Positions 11,201 to 23,527 are shown, numbered from the stretch's first letter. The stretch is 64,000 nucleotides of DNA from Fremontodendron californicum (GCA_030761205.1 JAULJL010000028.1:21999001-22063000); one strand, 5' to 3'. Made by a program: numbers and translations. Notes: a model not told the origin generated them from the letters alone.

Positions 11201-14200
11201 ACTTCGAGTAGTTCAAATGAAATGAGATCAAGTTTTTCCTCTTTGTTTACAGATCCAGTTACTATTTAGGCTTACTTTCTTTATTTGCAAATTTATAGCA
11301 AAATAAAAATCTAGTATATCATTTAAGGATGTTATGACATATGTTTTTCTACCTTTACTTGCTGATTTCTAGAATATCATCAGGAAAATGATATTAAACT
11401 AACCTATTGCAACTTTTGGCTATCCCACAGCAATTAATTGAACCTCATCAGAAGCCTACAGAAGAGTTGAACATCATCTGTAATATGAAGCCGATAACTC
11501 AAGGAGACGCTAGCACTTTAGACTCGAAATCATCTGAAAATAGAGAAAATGGAGCCCAAATATTGATTGAAACTGCAGCTGTAAGAGAGATGAGAAAACC
11601 AGCTGAGGCAATCAATTTAGTTTCCAGCGAGTCTAAAACAACCATGGAATCTGAAAAGGAGATGGAGGAAAGCCAACCTTCAAAGTATATTGAAGAAGAT
11701 ACTCAAAACTTGGATTCTGAGCATGAAACTGGGGATGAACCAAATGTTGCAGAGAATAATGTTTCTGGAGTGAGACAAAGATTTGGTGGTTCAATTGCAA
11801 TGGCTATAAATCCAAGATTGTTGATTGAACAAATTTCTGTCAGCTCAGTTTCATCTCCAAGGTCTGTATTACCACAAAACATCTTGGAAGATCAAATACC
11901 TCTATCAGATGTTGAGCAACTAATACAAACAGATGTGGAAGACATAGCGAGAGACAGTTTAGCAGATGATCAAACACAAGAAAACTTAACTTTTAACATG
12001 CCCCAAAATGCACAGCAATTGGTTGAGAATTCAATGGAACACTCATCCAGTAATAGCAGTCTCGGATCATTGGAGGTTAGTATGACAGTATCAATAACTC
12101 ATGTTCATCTTTTAATACATTTTAAAAATCTTGAAGTCATATATAATGTTTGAGGCTTATGAATTCAAGTTAGAAACAAGTTCATTAAATGGAGTACAAG
12201 TTCCCTTATTTTTCAAGTATTTTTTCCATTTTCTTTTGTGCCAACCACCCCCATTCTCCATCCCTCAATCTAGGGCTGAGCAAAAAAACCGAAAAAATCG
12301 AAAACCGATTCGAACCGTAGTGTTTGATTCGGTTTTTATGAATTTGGTTCGAGTTCGGTTCGGGTAATAATTAGATTTATTTGATTCGGTTTGGTTTGAT
12401 TTTAGTTCATAAGTTAAAAAACCGCAATTATTCGAATCGAACCAAATTTTATTTTTTAATTTTTTATAATATAAAAATAAATATTTTATTTCTAAATTAA
12501 TGAAAAAAAAAAAAACTTAAAAATACTATAGAAAAAAAAGTCATTTTTTAAAAATTTTAAAAACCGAGGAACCGAATTGATCCGAACCGGTGGAATTCGG
12601 TTCGGGTCGGTTCGTTTTTAAATTATATTTGGTTCAATTTTTAAAAAACCTGTACATTAATAGTAATTTTTTTCCAAAATCGAACCGTTATCACCATTAC
12701 CTCAATCTCATGTGTGCGTGTGGTAGTCTTAAAGCACACCTTTCAGCATGTTTTGACTCAATATTTACCTAATATTGAACAGGGATCAACTAACATGACA
12801 GAGAAGACTACTAATTATAGTACTGTCGATAATATGAATGAACTTGTGTTAGAAGACACGCATGGCAAGGAAGATTCTTCTTTAAAATCCAGTGAAGGTG
12901 AATCAAAAACTTTGATGAGTTTAAAGGATGATAAAGAACTATCAAAACCATCCAGTGAAAGTAATCCGGATTTTATTGAGCATCTTGAAGGAGGATCTCA
13001 GAAACTACTGGTTGAATGTGACACTAGAATTGATCCATCAAAATCAGAAGAGGAAAATGCTAAACCAGATGATCTTGAAATTATTGTGAGAGAAGAGGTA
13101 ATCCCAATGCTTAATTTTGGCAAAAGATCTCCATACTTAATGTCATTGGTGCATCTTTTGTAATAAATGGAAATTTTAAATCAACTAAGGTCCCGTTTAG
13201 CATTGCTGTTGACACAATTTTTTAGGTCAAAAGCTACCCTTTCATCGCAAACGCAATGCTAAACGTATAAAAGAATTTGGCTTTTGCGGTTTAAATCATG
13301 GTTTGACAACCCAAACCAGAAAGCCAAAAAATAGAGATTTTGAGTTTTAGAAGTTGGTTTTTGGATAAAATGACTTTATAATCCTCACTTTTCTATACTT
13401 TTATTATTTTAAATATATCTTTTCTTAACATTTCAATTCCTCACAACATTTTTTCACAACGCACTTTTTTCAACTCAAGTTTTTTCTAATCCAAACCTTT
13501 TCTAACAACAATGCTAAACTAGTCCTAACTAGGCTGTAAACTGGTGAATTAATAAGCACATTTCTTGTTAAATTGTAAAGGAACCAACAAGTTCTCCAAG
13601 GAATGTCAAGGAAGAAGGGGAGAATTTGACAACTAATGAAGGTGAATCCCAATTCTCAATCAGACCGGAGGCCATTAAGGGACCTGAAAAATCAAATGAA
13701 AGCGAGAATACAAGCATTCCTGAAACTTCAAGAGAAGGAGAGGTATTTGCTTCTTCACTGAAGAACAGCTTTGTTGATACTTCTAATTATGTATTGCCTA
13801 CAACTAATTTCTCACAAATATGCTTCCTCCTGCTGCTATTTTGAAATTTTCAGCACCTACTGCATTTATAATAGTCTCATACTAGGTTGTACCGACTCTT
13901 CATTTTTCTTTAAGTATTCATGTCTAACACCCGTGTCCGACGCATATTCGGACATGAGTATGAGGATATGACCCTCCAAATACATGAAAAAACCTAGAAA
14001 AATTGAACATACCCGTATCGGACACATATCCGTATCCGACACTCACACCAAAATCTGAGTAACATAGGTCTCATACATGTTATTTAGCCATACTTCATGG
14101 CTCAGCAAGTTATATTGCCGATCCATCCTAACTGACATCGAGCTGAAACCTTTTCTCAGAACTCAGCAGCAGAAGTTGATCTTATATGCGATGTGAATGA

Positions 14201-14282
14201 TTCATTAGCTGATAATGTAACCAACAAAGAGATATTGAACCATGTTCTTGATGGTGAAGATGAGCCACAAATATTAAAGTAG
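8233..14282 (+). CDS. Membrane-anchored acidic protein of unknown function
   Basis: Six exons (8233-9472, 10110-11152, 11431-12075, 12783-13097, 13581-13742, 14160-14282) join in frame to give 1175 residues. Residues about 32-72 are strongly hydrophobic (one or two membrane segments). The rest is soluble, highly charged and Ser/Glu-rich. Residues 204-214 are 11 consecutive Gly, followed by an acidic run near 224-232. The best-conserved block is about 244-277, starting WTEDDKKNLMDLG and continuing ERNKRLESLIAKRRAKK. The same layout occurs in a plant family including, from memory, At1g07330, At2g29620 and At5g17910, sometimes labelled cardiomyopathy-associated-like; no biochemical role is known to me. 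Introns 3, 4 and 5 each contain a DNA transposon. Its position next to RPL4 is a synteny hint. Confidence 0.85.
12272..12699. mobile_element. CCGAACCG foldback element, copy 1, 9-bp TSD
   Basis: This 428-bp element in intron 3 begins AGGGCTGAGC. Both ends consist of repeated AACCGAA/TTCGGTT around an A/T-rich core. A perfect 9-bp target duplication, CCTCAATCT, flanks it (12263-12271 and 12700-12708), which suggests a Mutator-like (MULE) origin. No ORF is evident. Confidence 0.85.
13188..13526. mobile_element. GTTTAGCATTG MITE in intron 4
   Basis: The 339-bp element has terminal inverted repeats matching AGG(T/A)C(C/T)(C/A)GTTTAGCATTG and a 5-bp flanking duplication AACTA (13183-13187 and 13527-13531). 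It is non-coding. Confidence 0.75.
13882..14067. mobile_element. CTATGTT MITE, copy E, in intron 5
   Basis: This 186-bp copy is in the same orientation as copy B. The perfect 8-bp duplication GTCTCATA lies at 13874-13881 and 14068-14075. Confidence 0.9.
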
Positions 14283-14344
14283 AGAAGAGGCTATCATGGA
14301 ATTACCATCAAAGACCAGCAGTGGCAAAATGAGGCAGTACAAAC

Positions 14345-14485
14345 GAGGGATTTAAATTGCGGTCGCGTTGCACTTAATGCGGTTGCGGACGTAATGAATA
14401 CTATTGCGATCATTTGCGGCAAATATTGACGGTAAATATTGGCGACGAAAAGAGCCGAAACCGCAAAATAACGGCAATAAATCTT
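14345..14485. repeat. GCGGTTGCGG-rich repeat
   Basis: A G/C-rich island of TTGCGGTCGCG, TGCGGTTGCGG and their complements (CCGCAAAAT) lies just 3' of the 1175-aa gene. It looks like another foldback family, but I could not set its ends. Confidence 0.4.
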
Positions 14486-14737
14486 GAACAATGTAAATCT
14501 TTTATGCTGAGCACTTTCACCATAGAAAAGCTGAAACTCTTCCATCCTTGAATCAATCTGGCAATCAGATACTGTAAATCTTGAACATATCGATTTTGAC
14601 AATACTAAGGTACATAAAAGTAGAACTGCAAATAATCAAATTAAAATACTAACTCATTTACCTTGAAGTGAAGTTATGTTCTAGTTTCATTGCATCATGG
14701 ACTAAATGTTGCAGTCCAGAATATATATATATATATA

Positions 14738-15124
14738 GGAGAGATCCATGTATACTAATGTAAAATTAAATTAGTTTTATATACTTTCCTAACTTTTTAT
14801 ACGATTTATATTTTAACAAATCGACCGTTGGATTTAACAATATAATTGTACTCGTCGTGCACGTAAAGTTTTGAATCGATTCGATATTTCTATCATATCG
14901 ATTGAAAATACTGTCTTTTTCAATATATATTTAACGGTTTAAAGTTTTTTTACATCGAACAAATAGTTAGACGTTTTTAATTTACTCGAAATTCGACGTA
15001 CATGATCTACGTGAATAGAACATGAAATACGACGGTCGGATTAAACAAATATAAATCGTATAAAAAGTTATGAAAATGTGTAAAACTAAATTAGTTTTAC
15101 ATTAATGTTAGTGAATCCCTTCTC
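14738..15124. mobile_element. Long-TIR MITE in a (TA)n microsatellite
   Basis: About 387 bp. More than 90 bp at each end are inverted repeats of one another: AACTTTTTATACGATTTATAT occurs in both orientations and the ends read AGGAGAGATCC and its diverged partner GAGAAGGGATTC. The element is flanked on both sides by (TA)n. Insertion into TA microsatellites is known for Micron-type plant MITEs. Confidence 0.8.
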
Positions 15125-15649
15125 ATATATATATATATATATTATTAATTTCTTCTTAATTTTATTACCCAGAAAAAACCTAGGAGCTCTATCCATTGTC
15201 ACAACCCTTTAAATGTTCGAATCCACAAATCAATTATCATTCTTTTTTTAGATAACTTTTGCATATAAAATAACATTTTTAAAATTATATTTGTACATTA
15301 ATATCAACATTAATAAAAAGTATATAAAATCAATTTATTAAATAATTGATCGTAAAAAATCATGATATATTATCGTTGAAAACAATTGATTCCTTTCAAA
15401 TATCATTTTATATGTCTCAATGGGGATTTAATCCTATAATCTCAGGGAACAAAAACAGAAAATTAAGATTGATAAAGTCTTTATATGACTTTGCAAGTTA
15501 TGTTGGAAAAAGACTTGCCTAGCTGGACAAAACATTACAAGACAATTAGCCTATGTTTGAATTAATATATAACAACTAAGAGCGAGACCTGAATCTTAAT
15601 TTATGTCTCATGCAAATATTCTAATTTAAGCCGTTTTCCTCTCCTAGAT

Positions 15650-16695
15650 AGATTTGGCAACATGTGTATTGTCTCGTGTTTTTTTTTTTTTTTCTCGTAT
15701 TAATCGTGTAAATATAAATATAATATAACACAAATTATTAAATGTATTAAAATCTTAAATATGGATACGATACATGTATTAAACGTGTTATGTTAATCAG
15801 TGACGGATCTTGACATTTAATTTTGAGGGGACCAATTAAAATTATATTTTTTATTTGAGGTATTCTACGAAAATGTTCTAATATAAAATATATATGTAAG
15901 TAATATACCAATAAAAAATAAAAATGTCATAAAATATATAAATTTTAGAAATTCATAAATTTATAAATCTATTATCAATTTAATTTTCATAAAATCTCAA
16001 TAAGTGAAAGCATCAAGCTTTGTAAAGGAATAATTTTTCATAAGAGATTTAAAACAAGTCAATTTATATAACATTATAACAAATATTAAAAAACAACTAT
16101 CTCGAATTTTTGATAAAACACAAAAAGGTTTAAGATTATTCATACGAAGACAAGAGAATATATATATATATATATTTAAAATCCTTAACAACAATTTTAA
16201 CTTTCTAAAGACGGTTGAGAAGTGGTTATTCAAATGATTAAGTAAAACAAATTGAAAACGATTACCAATTATAGAATAGAACTAAAATATATAAGAAGAG
16301 AAGTTATGTTGAGAAAATTAGAAAGTCAATTTTGATTTTTCTTAAGTTTTCATGATTGTAACTTTATATTTGTGACAAACTTATTGATCTTAAGTGTTTA
16401 TATATAATATTAATGACCGGTGAATTCAATAAATAGATAAAAAAATGTTATTTAGCTCATTTTTGTCAATGTATAAAATTAAGATAAAATTAAAAAAATA
16501 ATAATTTTAATTTGAAGGGGCCAATTTTAATATATTTAATGTAAATACATATTTATATTAAATGATTGCAAAAATTTTGGGAGGGCCCAGGCATCTCCTG
16601 GCTCCCATTATCTTCCGTCATTGATATTAATCGTATTTAAACGTGTCGTATCGTGTTCATACCGTGTTTTTATATTATGTTTAAAATTATTAAGT
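15650..16695. mobile_element. ACACGA-type repeat, copy split by a hAT insertion
   Basis: The left part (15650-15797) has TCGTGTTTTTT and ACACAAATTATTAAATG. The right part (16632-16695) has CGTATTTAAACGTGTCG. They are continuous once the inserted element 15798-16623 is removed. Confidence 0.7.
15798..16623. mobile_element. Non-autonomous hAT element, nested
   Basis: This 826-bp element has termini CAGTGACGGA and, at the right, the complement of CAATGACGGA. It is flanked by 8-bp duplications ATGTTAAT (15790-15797) and ATATTAAT (16624-16631), one mismatch. The termini and TSD length are typical of hAT transposons. No transposase ORF is present. Confidence 0.85.
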
Positions 16696-17008
16696 CAACT
16701 TCTAGATAGCATTGCCGTACGTGTGAAAGGCTATAGCTTTCATATCAGTGATAAAAAAAAATGGTTTCTTTGATAGAAAGTTTGTATATATCATCAAGCT
16801 TGTCATTTTTTGGACAGAAATTCATAGCAATATTGTCTTGGGACTGCTTTTCTGTTCACACTAATATTATTTGTTTGTGAAGTCAGTCCAAATATGTTTT
16901 GATATTGGAGCAATGCTTCATCAAAATAATCTAATTTTATCATATGATTCCAAAACCAAAAATATGTTTATCACCCCATGAAATGTATGCAATGATTCTT
17001 CATGAACC

Positions 17009-17130
17009 CGGACTTAATTAAATCAGTTCATGCAAACCATCCTTAAAAAATAACATCTAACATATTTGAGAGATTCGAATTTAAATATCTAAATTTTTTT
17101 TATTTTTATTCTTAAACTACGGTCTCTTTA
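17009..17130 (+). mobile_element. tRNA-derived SINE, copy 2 (old)
   Basis: It shows TTAATTAAATCAGTTCATGC (A-box region), ATCCTTAAAAAATAACATC, a B-box-like GAGATTCGAATTT and a T/A-rich end. It is diverged from the 27671 copy. Confidence 0.55.
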
Positions 17131-17233
17131 CGGAGATGAAACAAGTGAAAGCTTTAGAAATAGAATTTTAATCTAACATTTTTAATGAATTATATAGTGG
17201 AAGAAGCAACTCAAGTTGAGCTGTTTGGAAGCA

Positions 17234-17403
17234 TATATAGAGACAATTCCTTGATAAACTCAACGCTGTCCCGTGTCGAAAACAAAGCCATTTCCTCCAA
17301 TCTTTCCGTCATAGGAAGAAAGATTAATTGTCGAAAGCCTCATTTATTTCAGAAGACTTGAGCCAGAAGAAACCATTGTTAGACTGTTGCTTGAAAACTT
17401 AAG
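17234..17403 (+). promoter_or_regulatory. Possible NPF promoter and 5' leader exon
   Basis: TATATA at 17234-17239 is followed by about 130 bp of mixed composition ending AAG|GTAAGG at 17403. An acceptor TTAAGCAG lies at about 18908, 24 bases before the NPF start codon. A leader intron of about 1.5 kb between them would contain MITE copies F, G and H. This is inference from splice consensus only. Confidence 0.3.
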
Positions 17404-17729
17404 GTAAGGAAAAGAAACCAACGTTTTTTTTTTTTTTTTTTTTTTTTCATGCATCTTGTTGAGAACTGTTAGTTTTATTCGTATACTGGGGATGTATGTC
17501 TTTATTCTTTTATTTTCTTCAAGCTGCAAATTAATTCAACTGAACACAAATCTTCAGTTTTTTGTTCTTTCACGTGTTTAACTGATAAACCTATTGTAGG
17601 AACAAAAAAAAAAGCCATGATTGGGCAAGTTCTAAGTTTTAGCTGGCCAATTATTTTCTTAGACTAGGAAAAGGTCGACTTGAGTGCTGCTTCTTCAAGG
17701 TTTACTTTGCAAATTCCTGGAGCCAGGAT

Positions 17730-17909
17730 CTATGTTACCTGGACTCTTCATTTTTTTTTAAAGTATACTTGTATCCGACACTTGTGTTCGACATATATTC
17801 GGATATGGGTATGGGCATATAATCCTCTAAATAAATAGAAAAAATTGAGTATATCCATGTCGGACACATACCCGTATTGGACACTCACCTTCGAGTCCAA
17901 ATAGCATAG
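17730..17909. mobile_element. CTATGTT MITE, copy F
   Basis: This 180-bp copy begins CTATGTTACCTGGACTC and ends ATAGCATAG. The flanks GCCAGGAT and GCGAGGAC agree at 6 of 8 bases. Confidence 0.8.
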
Positions 17910-18185
17910 GCGAGGACATTAGCTTTTTGGAAATACACTGTTAAATGTGCTCTGATCCTTGTTAGAACCTTTCACAGTCCAACCATGCCCTCACCCTCTC
18001 ATCATTACTGCAACTCAGCAAGCAAGTCAAAGATGATTCAATGCAACTCAAGTCATCCCTTTGGATCTTTATGCAGAATTTTGGCATTCTAAAGTAGACT
18101 AGCAAAAGGATAGACTATAGCATGTGACCACAATCCCATGACAACTGAATAATATCTTAATCCAAGTTTCACTATTAAATTCTAG

Positions 18186-18355
18186 CTATGTTACTCCGAC
18201 TCTTCATTTTCCTTGAAGTATCCGTGTTATACATCCATATCCGACACATATTCGGATAAGGGTATGGGGGTATGATCCTCCAAATATATGGAAAAACTTA
18301 GAAAAAATTGAGTTTACCCGTATCCGACACTCATCCCCGAGTCCGAGTAACATAG
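18186..18355. mobile_element. CTATGTT MITE, copy G
   Basis: This 170-bp copy has perfect flanking duplications AATTCTAG (18178-18185 and 18356-18363). Confidence 0.9.
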
Positions 18356-18653
18356 AATTCTAGTGCTAGAGCAAATCCTATTTCCACTAAAATTATGAGG
18401 CAAACAGCTTTTCTGGAACCAATTGCTTGATGCTTAGGAGCTTTATGTCTGTTCTATGGTGATGTGAAACTTTGGTGTGTGGATGTTTGAACTTTATCTT
18501 CTCTTTTACATAATATTAATCTTTACAATCATGATTTTTCTGTCAAGGTATTGATATACATAGCTAAGTGAAGCTATGCGTCTTTTTTCCTGAATAATAT
18601 AGGGATCAAAGCAGGTGACTGCCGAGCAGCAGCACAGCTCGCCCTGGCATAGC

Positions 18654-18832
18654 CTATGTTACTCGGATTCGGGTGTGAGTGTCGGATACGGGTATGTGTC
18701 CGACACGGATATGTTCAATTTTTTATAAGTTTTTCCATGTATTTGGAGGATCCTTGGAAAGTCATATCCCATACCCATGTCCAAATATGTGTCGGACTAT
18801 TTCAAGAAAAATGAAGAGTCGAAGCAACATAG
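18654..18832. mobile_element. CTATGTT MITE, copy H
   Basis: This 179-bp copy is oriented opposite to G and has perfect flanking duplications GGCATAGC (18646-18653 and 18833-18840). Confidence 0.9.
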
Positions 18833-18931
18833 GGCATAGCCGTATGCAATCTCAAGTTCTAGGAATCTGTCTGTTTCTGAGTAAATTCTAAAACTATGTT
18901 TAAGCAGGCTTAGATAAATTTCTGCAAAGCA

Positions 18932-21900
18932 ATGGAAGAAGATAATATCTACACAAAAGATGGGACAGTGGATTACAAGGGAAATCCAGCTAATAAGAAT
19001 CAAACTGGAACCTGGAGAGCCTGCCCATATATCATAGGTAATCAATGAAAGCTAGTTGTTGAAAACTTGAAATTAGTAATTAATGATAAGAGATTGGATG
19101 CTTACTTTGGCATTTATCAAACAGGAAATGAAGGCTGTGAAAGATTGGCATATTATGGGATGAGCACCAATTTGGTGCTTTATTTCAAGCATCGGCTAAA
19201 TCAACATAGTGCAGTTGCCACTAAAAATAACCAGAACTGGGGTGGAACATGTTACCTTACACCATTAATTGGAGCATTTCTGGCTGATTCTTATCTAGGA
19301 AGATATTGGACAATTGCCTGTTTCTCAATCATCTATATCATTGTAAGTTTTACTCACCTGATACTTGTTATGTAATTGTAATTGCATCTCATAAAGAAGT
19401 TTGTGCTACCTGAATTACATCATAAAAACTTACAAACAGAAATTTCTGAAGCTAAATGCGTATCAAGAAGAAGGAAAAGAAAACCAGGAAATTCTATGTT
19501 CTCCAATTTATAGCCTGGTGCCCCGTTCTGCTTGGCTATGTTGCTCCGACTCTTCATTTTTTTTGAAGTATTCATGTCTGACAATCCCTATCTGACGCAT
19601 ATCCGGACATGGGTTTAAGGATATGATCTTCCAAGGACCCTCCAAATACATGAAAATCTTGGAAAAATTGAACATACTCGTGTCGGACACATACCGTGTC
19701 CGACACTCATACCCGAATCCGAGTAACATAGCTGCTTGGCTTACTCCAGTATTACCAAGTCCCTAAAAGAATTGGCCTAAGTTTATTAAGCAACATTTTC
19801 TATGAAATCTGTACCTAGGTAATTGAGACAAGAAAAGTTTACTTTTTTTGCACAGGGAATGACATTTTTAGCATTATCTGCATCAGTCAGCGGCATAAGG
19901 CCAAGATGTTATGCAAAAGATAACTGCAATCCAACAGACACACAAAGTGCCATGACTTTTCTAGCACTTTACCTGATAGCACTAGGAACAGGAGGAATTA
20001 AGCCTTGTGTTTCATCATATGGAGCCGATCAATTCGATGACACAGACGAAAAAGAGAAGAAACACAAGAGTTCTTTCTTCAATTGGTTCTATTTTTCAAT
20101 CAACATTGGAGCTCTTATTGCAGCTTCTGTTCTGGTTTGGGTTCAAGATAATGTGAGCTGGGGATGGGGTTTTGGCATCCCTGCTATAGCCATGGCTATA
20201 GCTCTTTGCTTTTTCTTTTCGGGTACTCGATTATATCGAAACCAAAAGCCTGGAGGCAGCCCTCTCACACGCCTCTGTCAGGTTTTGGTGGCATCCATCA
20301 GGAATTATAAAGTTGTAGTACCTGCTGATAAATCTCTTTTGTATGAGACAGCAGATAATGCAGAGTCCAATATCAAAGGAAGCCGCAAGATTGATCACAC
20401 AAATGATCTCAGGTTAGTGCCTAGACTTTAATCTTCAATTTGGAAACAGATTAGAGCCAACAAAAAAAAATGCTATTTTGCTCGGACTCGGGAGTGAATG
20501 TCGGATACGGATATGTGTCTGACACGGGTATGCTCAATTTTTTCTAAGTTTTTACATATATTTGGAGGATCATACCTACGTACCCTTGTCCGAATATATG
20601 TCGGATATGGGTGTCGGATACGAGTACTTCAGGAAAAATGAAAAGTCGGAGTAACATAAAAAAAATGAGTTGGAGAAAAATTTGTTCATGCATCAATTTA
20701 AAGGAAATATGGTAGAGAAGAAATAATTCATTAGCTTGTCAGTTTAAACAAGAATCCATTTGTCACAGATTAAATAATTGTTTCATTGTTTGTTGATGCC
20801 TGAACAACTCAACATACAGCTACTGGTTAAGCTATGAACATGTTTGGACTTTTCCTGAAGCCATTTATTGTGCTGAGACAAAATAATTGTAACTAGCAAC
20901 TAGATAAAGATTAAAAGTTATTGAAATTCCATCTAGTTCAATTTCCAAACTCCCCTTTGATATTCTAATTAGGGGGATAACGGTTTGGTTCGGTTTTGGA
21001 CAAAAATTACGATTAATTTGCAGTATTCTGATTTTTTAAAAAACCGAATCGAAACTGAATCGAATATAATAAAAACAGAACCGACCTAAATCGAATTTCA
21101 TCGGTTTTTAAATTTTTTAAAAATTATCCTTTTTTTATACTATTTTTAAGTTTTTTTTTATTTATTATTATTTTAGAAATAAAATATTTTTATATTATAA
21201 AAATAGAATTCGGTTCGGATAATTGCGATTTTTTAACTTATAAATCGAAAACCGAACTGAACCGAATAAACCTAATTATTATTCGAACCAAATTCAATAA
21301 AACCGAACCGAACACTACGGTTCAAATCAGTTTTCGGTTTTCTTGATTTTTTCTCAGTCCTAATTCTAATTCTGCAAGTACACAAATGTGACCAATTTCA
21401 ATTCTCTTGATTACATATTCAAACTGTTGTTTTAGTTTCTTACCTCTGGGCTATGGCTGTAATCTTCAGTTTCTTTGACAAAGCGGCTGTGAAACCTCAA
21501 ACAGACCAATTAAAGGGCTCAGTAAATCCTTGGAGACTTTGCACAGTTACACAAGTTGAAGAGCTAAAAGCTATAACTCGATTGCTCCCAATATGGGCCT
21601 CTGGGATCATTTTTTCTACCGTTTACAGTCAAATGGGCAATTTATTTGTTTTACAAGGTGAAAGAATGGATACTCGCGTTGGTCACTCTAACTTCAGGAT
21701 CCCACCAGCTTCGCTTTCCATTTTCGACACTCTAAGTGTGATCTTTTGGGTTCCAATCTATGATATAATCATTGTCCCATTGACAAGAAAATTTACAGGT
21801 CATAAAAATGGCTTAACTCAACTTCAACGGATGGGAATTGGGCTTTTCATATCAATATTTTCCATGGTAGCTGCAGCAATCCTGGAGAAAGAAAGACTGA

Positions 21901-22319
21901 AAATGGTGAAAAAAAACAACTTGTACGATATCAAGGAAATGAATCTGACAATATTTTATCAAGTCCCACAGTATTTCCTCATAGGGTGTGCGGAAGTTTT
22001 CACATTTATTGGTCAATTGGAGTTTTTCTACGAACAAGCGCCTGATGCAATGAGGAGTTTTTGCTCGGCTTTATCGCTTACAACTGTCGCTCTTGGTAGC
22101 TATTTGAGCTCTTTGCTTGTAACCATTGTTACGAGTTTGACTGCTAAAAATGGGAAGTTTGGGTGGATACCAGATAACCTAAATCATGGTCACGTTGATT
22201 ACTTCTTTTGGCTCTTGGCAGCTCTAAGTGTGCTGAATTTAGGCGCTTTTGTCTTGATTGCCAAATGGTATACGTATAAAACGGCAGTGGGAACTCTCTC
22301 GCTGAATCAGAAGAATTAA
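18932..22319 (+). CDS. NPF8-type di/tripeptide transporter (PTR1/PTR5-like)
   Basis: Four exons (18932-19037, 19125-19342, 19856-20412, 21470-22319) join in frame to give 576 residues, the usual length for the NRT1/PTR (NPF) family. These are proton-coupled transporters with 12 membrane helices; subfamily 8 members carry di- and tripeptides across plasma or vacuolar membranes. The first helix has the proton-coupling ExxER motif (E38-G-C-E41-R42). The family signature FNWFYFSINIGALIA lies at about 183-197. FFDKAAV follows the exon 3/4 junction, and EVFTFIGQLEFFYEQAPDAMRS is near the C-terminal third. The start MEEDNIYTKDGTVD matches the PTR1-type N-terminus. Intron 2 holds MITE I; intron 3 holds MITE J and a foldback element. 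I cannot choose between NPF8.1 and NPF8.2. Confidence 0.92.
19536..19731. mobile_element. CTATGTT MITE, copy I, in NPF intron 2
   Basis: This 196-bp copy has perfect flanking duplications CTGCTTGG (19528-19535 and 19732-19739). Confidence 0.9.
20473..20659. mobile_element. CTATGTT MITE, copy J, in NPF intron 3
   Basis: The left end is CTATTTTGCTCGGACTC and the right end AGTCGGAGTAACATA. AAAAAATG occurs on both sides as the probable 8-bp duplication. Confidence 0.82.
20971..21362. mobile_element. CCGAACCG foldback element, copy 2, in NPF intron 3
   Basis: This 392-bp element starts AGGGGGATAACGG and ends CTCAGTCCTA. It has AACCGAA/TTCGGTT arms and an A/T core. The perfect 9-bp duplication is ATTCTAATT (20962-20970 and 21363-21371). 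It lies in the opposite orientation to the copy at 12272. Confidence 0.85.
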
Positions 22320-22380
22320 AGAATATGTTCTCCCTTACTGTCTTTGAAATTCGGTCTCTTCATGTCAATGTTTTCTAAAT

Positions 22381-22560
22381 CTATGTTACTCGAATTCGGG
22401 TGTGAGTGTCGGATACGGGTATGTTCAATTTTTTTCAAGATTTTCAAGTATTTGGAAGGTTCTTGAAAGATCATATCCCCATATCCATGTCCGGATATGT
22501 ATCAGACACAGTTGTCGGACATGAATACTTCAAAAAAAAAAAAAAAGTCAGACAACATAG
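22381..22560. mobile_element. CTATGTT MITE, copy K, 3' of NPF
   Basis: It starts 61 bp after the NPF stop codon, probably in the 3' untranslated region. Perfect flanking duplications TTCTAAAT lie at 22373-22380 and 22561-22568. Confidence 0.88.
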
Positions 22561-22707
22561 TTCTAAATAATGTACTAATAAGTAAGAATTTTAAAAGTGC
22601 AAAATCGAACGATATATATACTCTTGCCGAGCTAGTACCTTCAACCATATGGACTTGAACATACATTTCTTACAAATGACCAAGCATCTAAAATCTTGCC
22701 AAGCTAG

Positions 22708-22852
22708 TACCACGGATCCGGATGAGTGTCGAATATAAATATATATTTGATATAGATATGTTTAATTTTAAATATATATTTAAAGAATATTCATGTTTGA
22801 ATATGTGTCAGACACGAATATTTAAAAAAAATGAAGAATTGGAGTAACATAG
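22708..22852. mobile_element. CTATGTT MITE, copy L (degenerate)
   Basis: This shortened, decayed copy ends clearly in GGAGTAACATAG. The left end is only GGATCCGGATGAGTGTCG. Confidence 0.65.
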
Positions 22853-23460
22853 ATTCTAACAAAGCTTGGAGATTTATTTGGATCCAAAACTTTAACTTTC
22901 ATTCAAAACTCTTAACATTGTACAAAAGAACTGAAAATATCAAAGACCCAGCCAGAAACCAGGAGCCAATTAAACAACTATAAAAAGAAAGCATAGGACT
23001 AAGCAATGAGCTTCAGATAGAAACATGAAAAAGCAGATACATGCATAATATAACTTCCAACTTAATACAAAAAGGGTCAACCTTTTTCCCATTAAACTAG
23101 CAATCAAGAAGAATATAATCACAATTAGCAAACAAAAAAAAAAAAAAAAAGAAAGAAAGAGCACATTTAAATTTACGAGTTCATTTTTTATACACTAACA
23201 GTGAAGTTTTTTAATTTCATAAACGAGATAAAAGACTATTATATATCTCATTTTTTAAATATACCTTAACGTTATGTGTCATTATCGTGAATAGAATTCA
23301 TTTTTGATATACTGATAGTCGATTTTTTAATTCTACCAACAGGTTAAGAAACTGTCATATATCTTATTTATTTTTAAACTAAATTAAATTTTTTATTTTT
23401 TAAATATTATCATGTTAATCTTATTTGTGAAATTTGAAAATTTTATTGACGATAAATGAA
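22853..23460. other. Intergenic DNA with two related AT-rich segments
   Basis: Two similar segments near 23176 and 23296 (TTCATTTTTTATACACTAAC and TTCATTTTTGATATACTGAT) resemble the one near 7715, suggesting another degenerate element family. No gene is visible. Confidence 0.4.
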
Positions 23461-23487
23461 ATAATTTTTTATCATGAATATTTAAAT

Positions 23488-23490
23488 GGC

Positions 23491-23527
<37 letters not shown>

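Noticed and set aside
20973..21360. Diverged exon in NPF intron 3
   Set aside because: The CGGTTCGGTT motif, AT core and 9-bp TSD show that it is a foldback element, and the exon 3/4 junction is already in frame.
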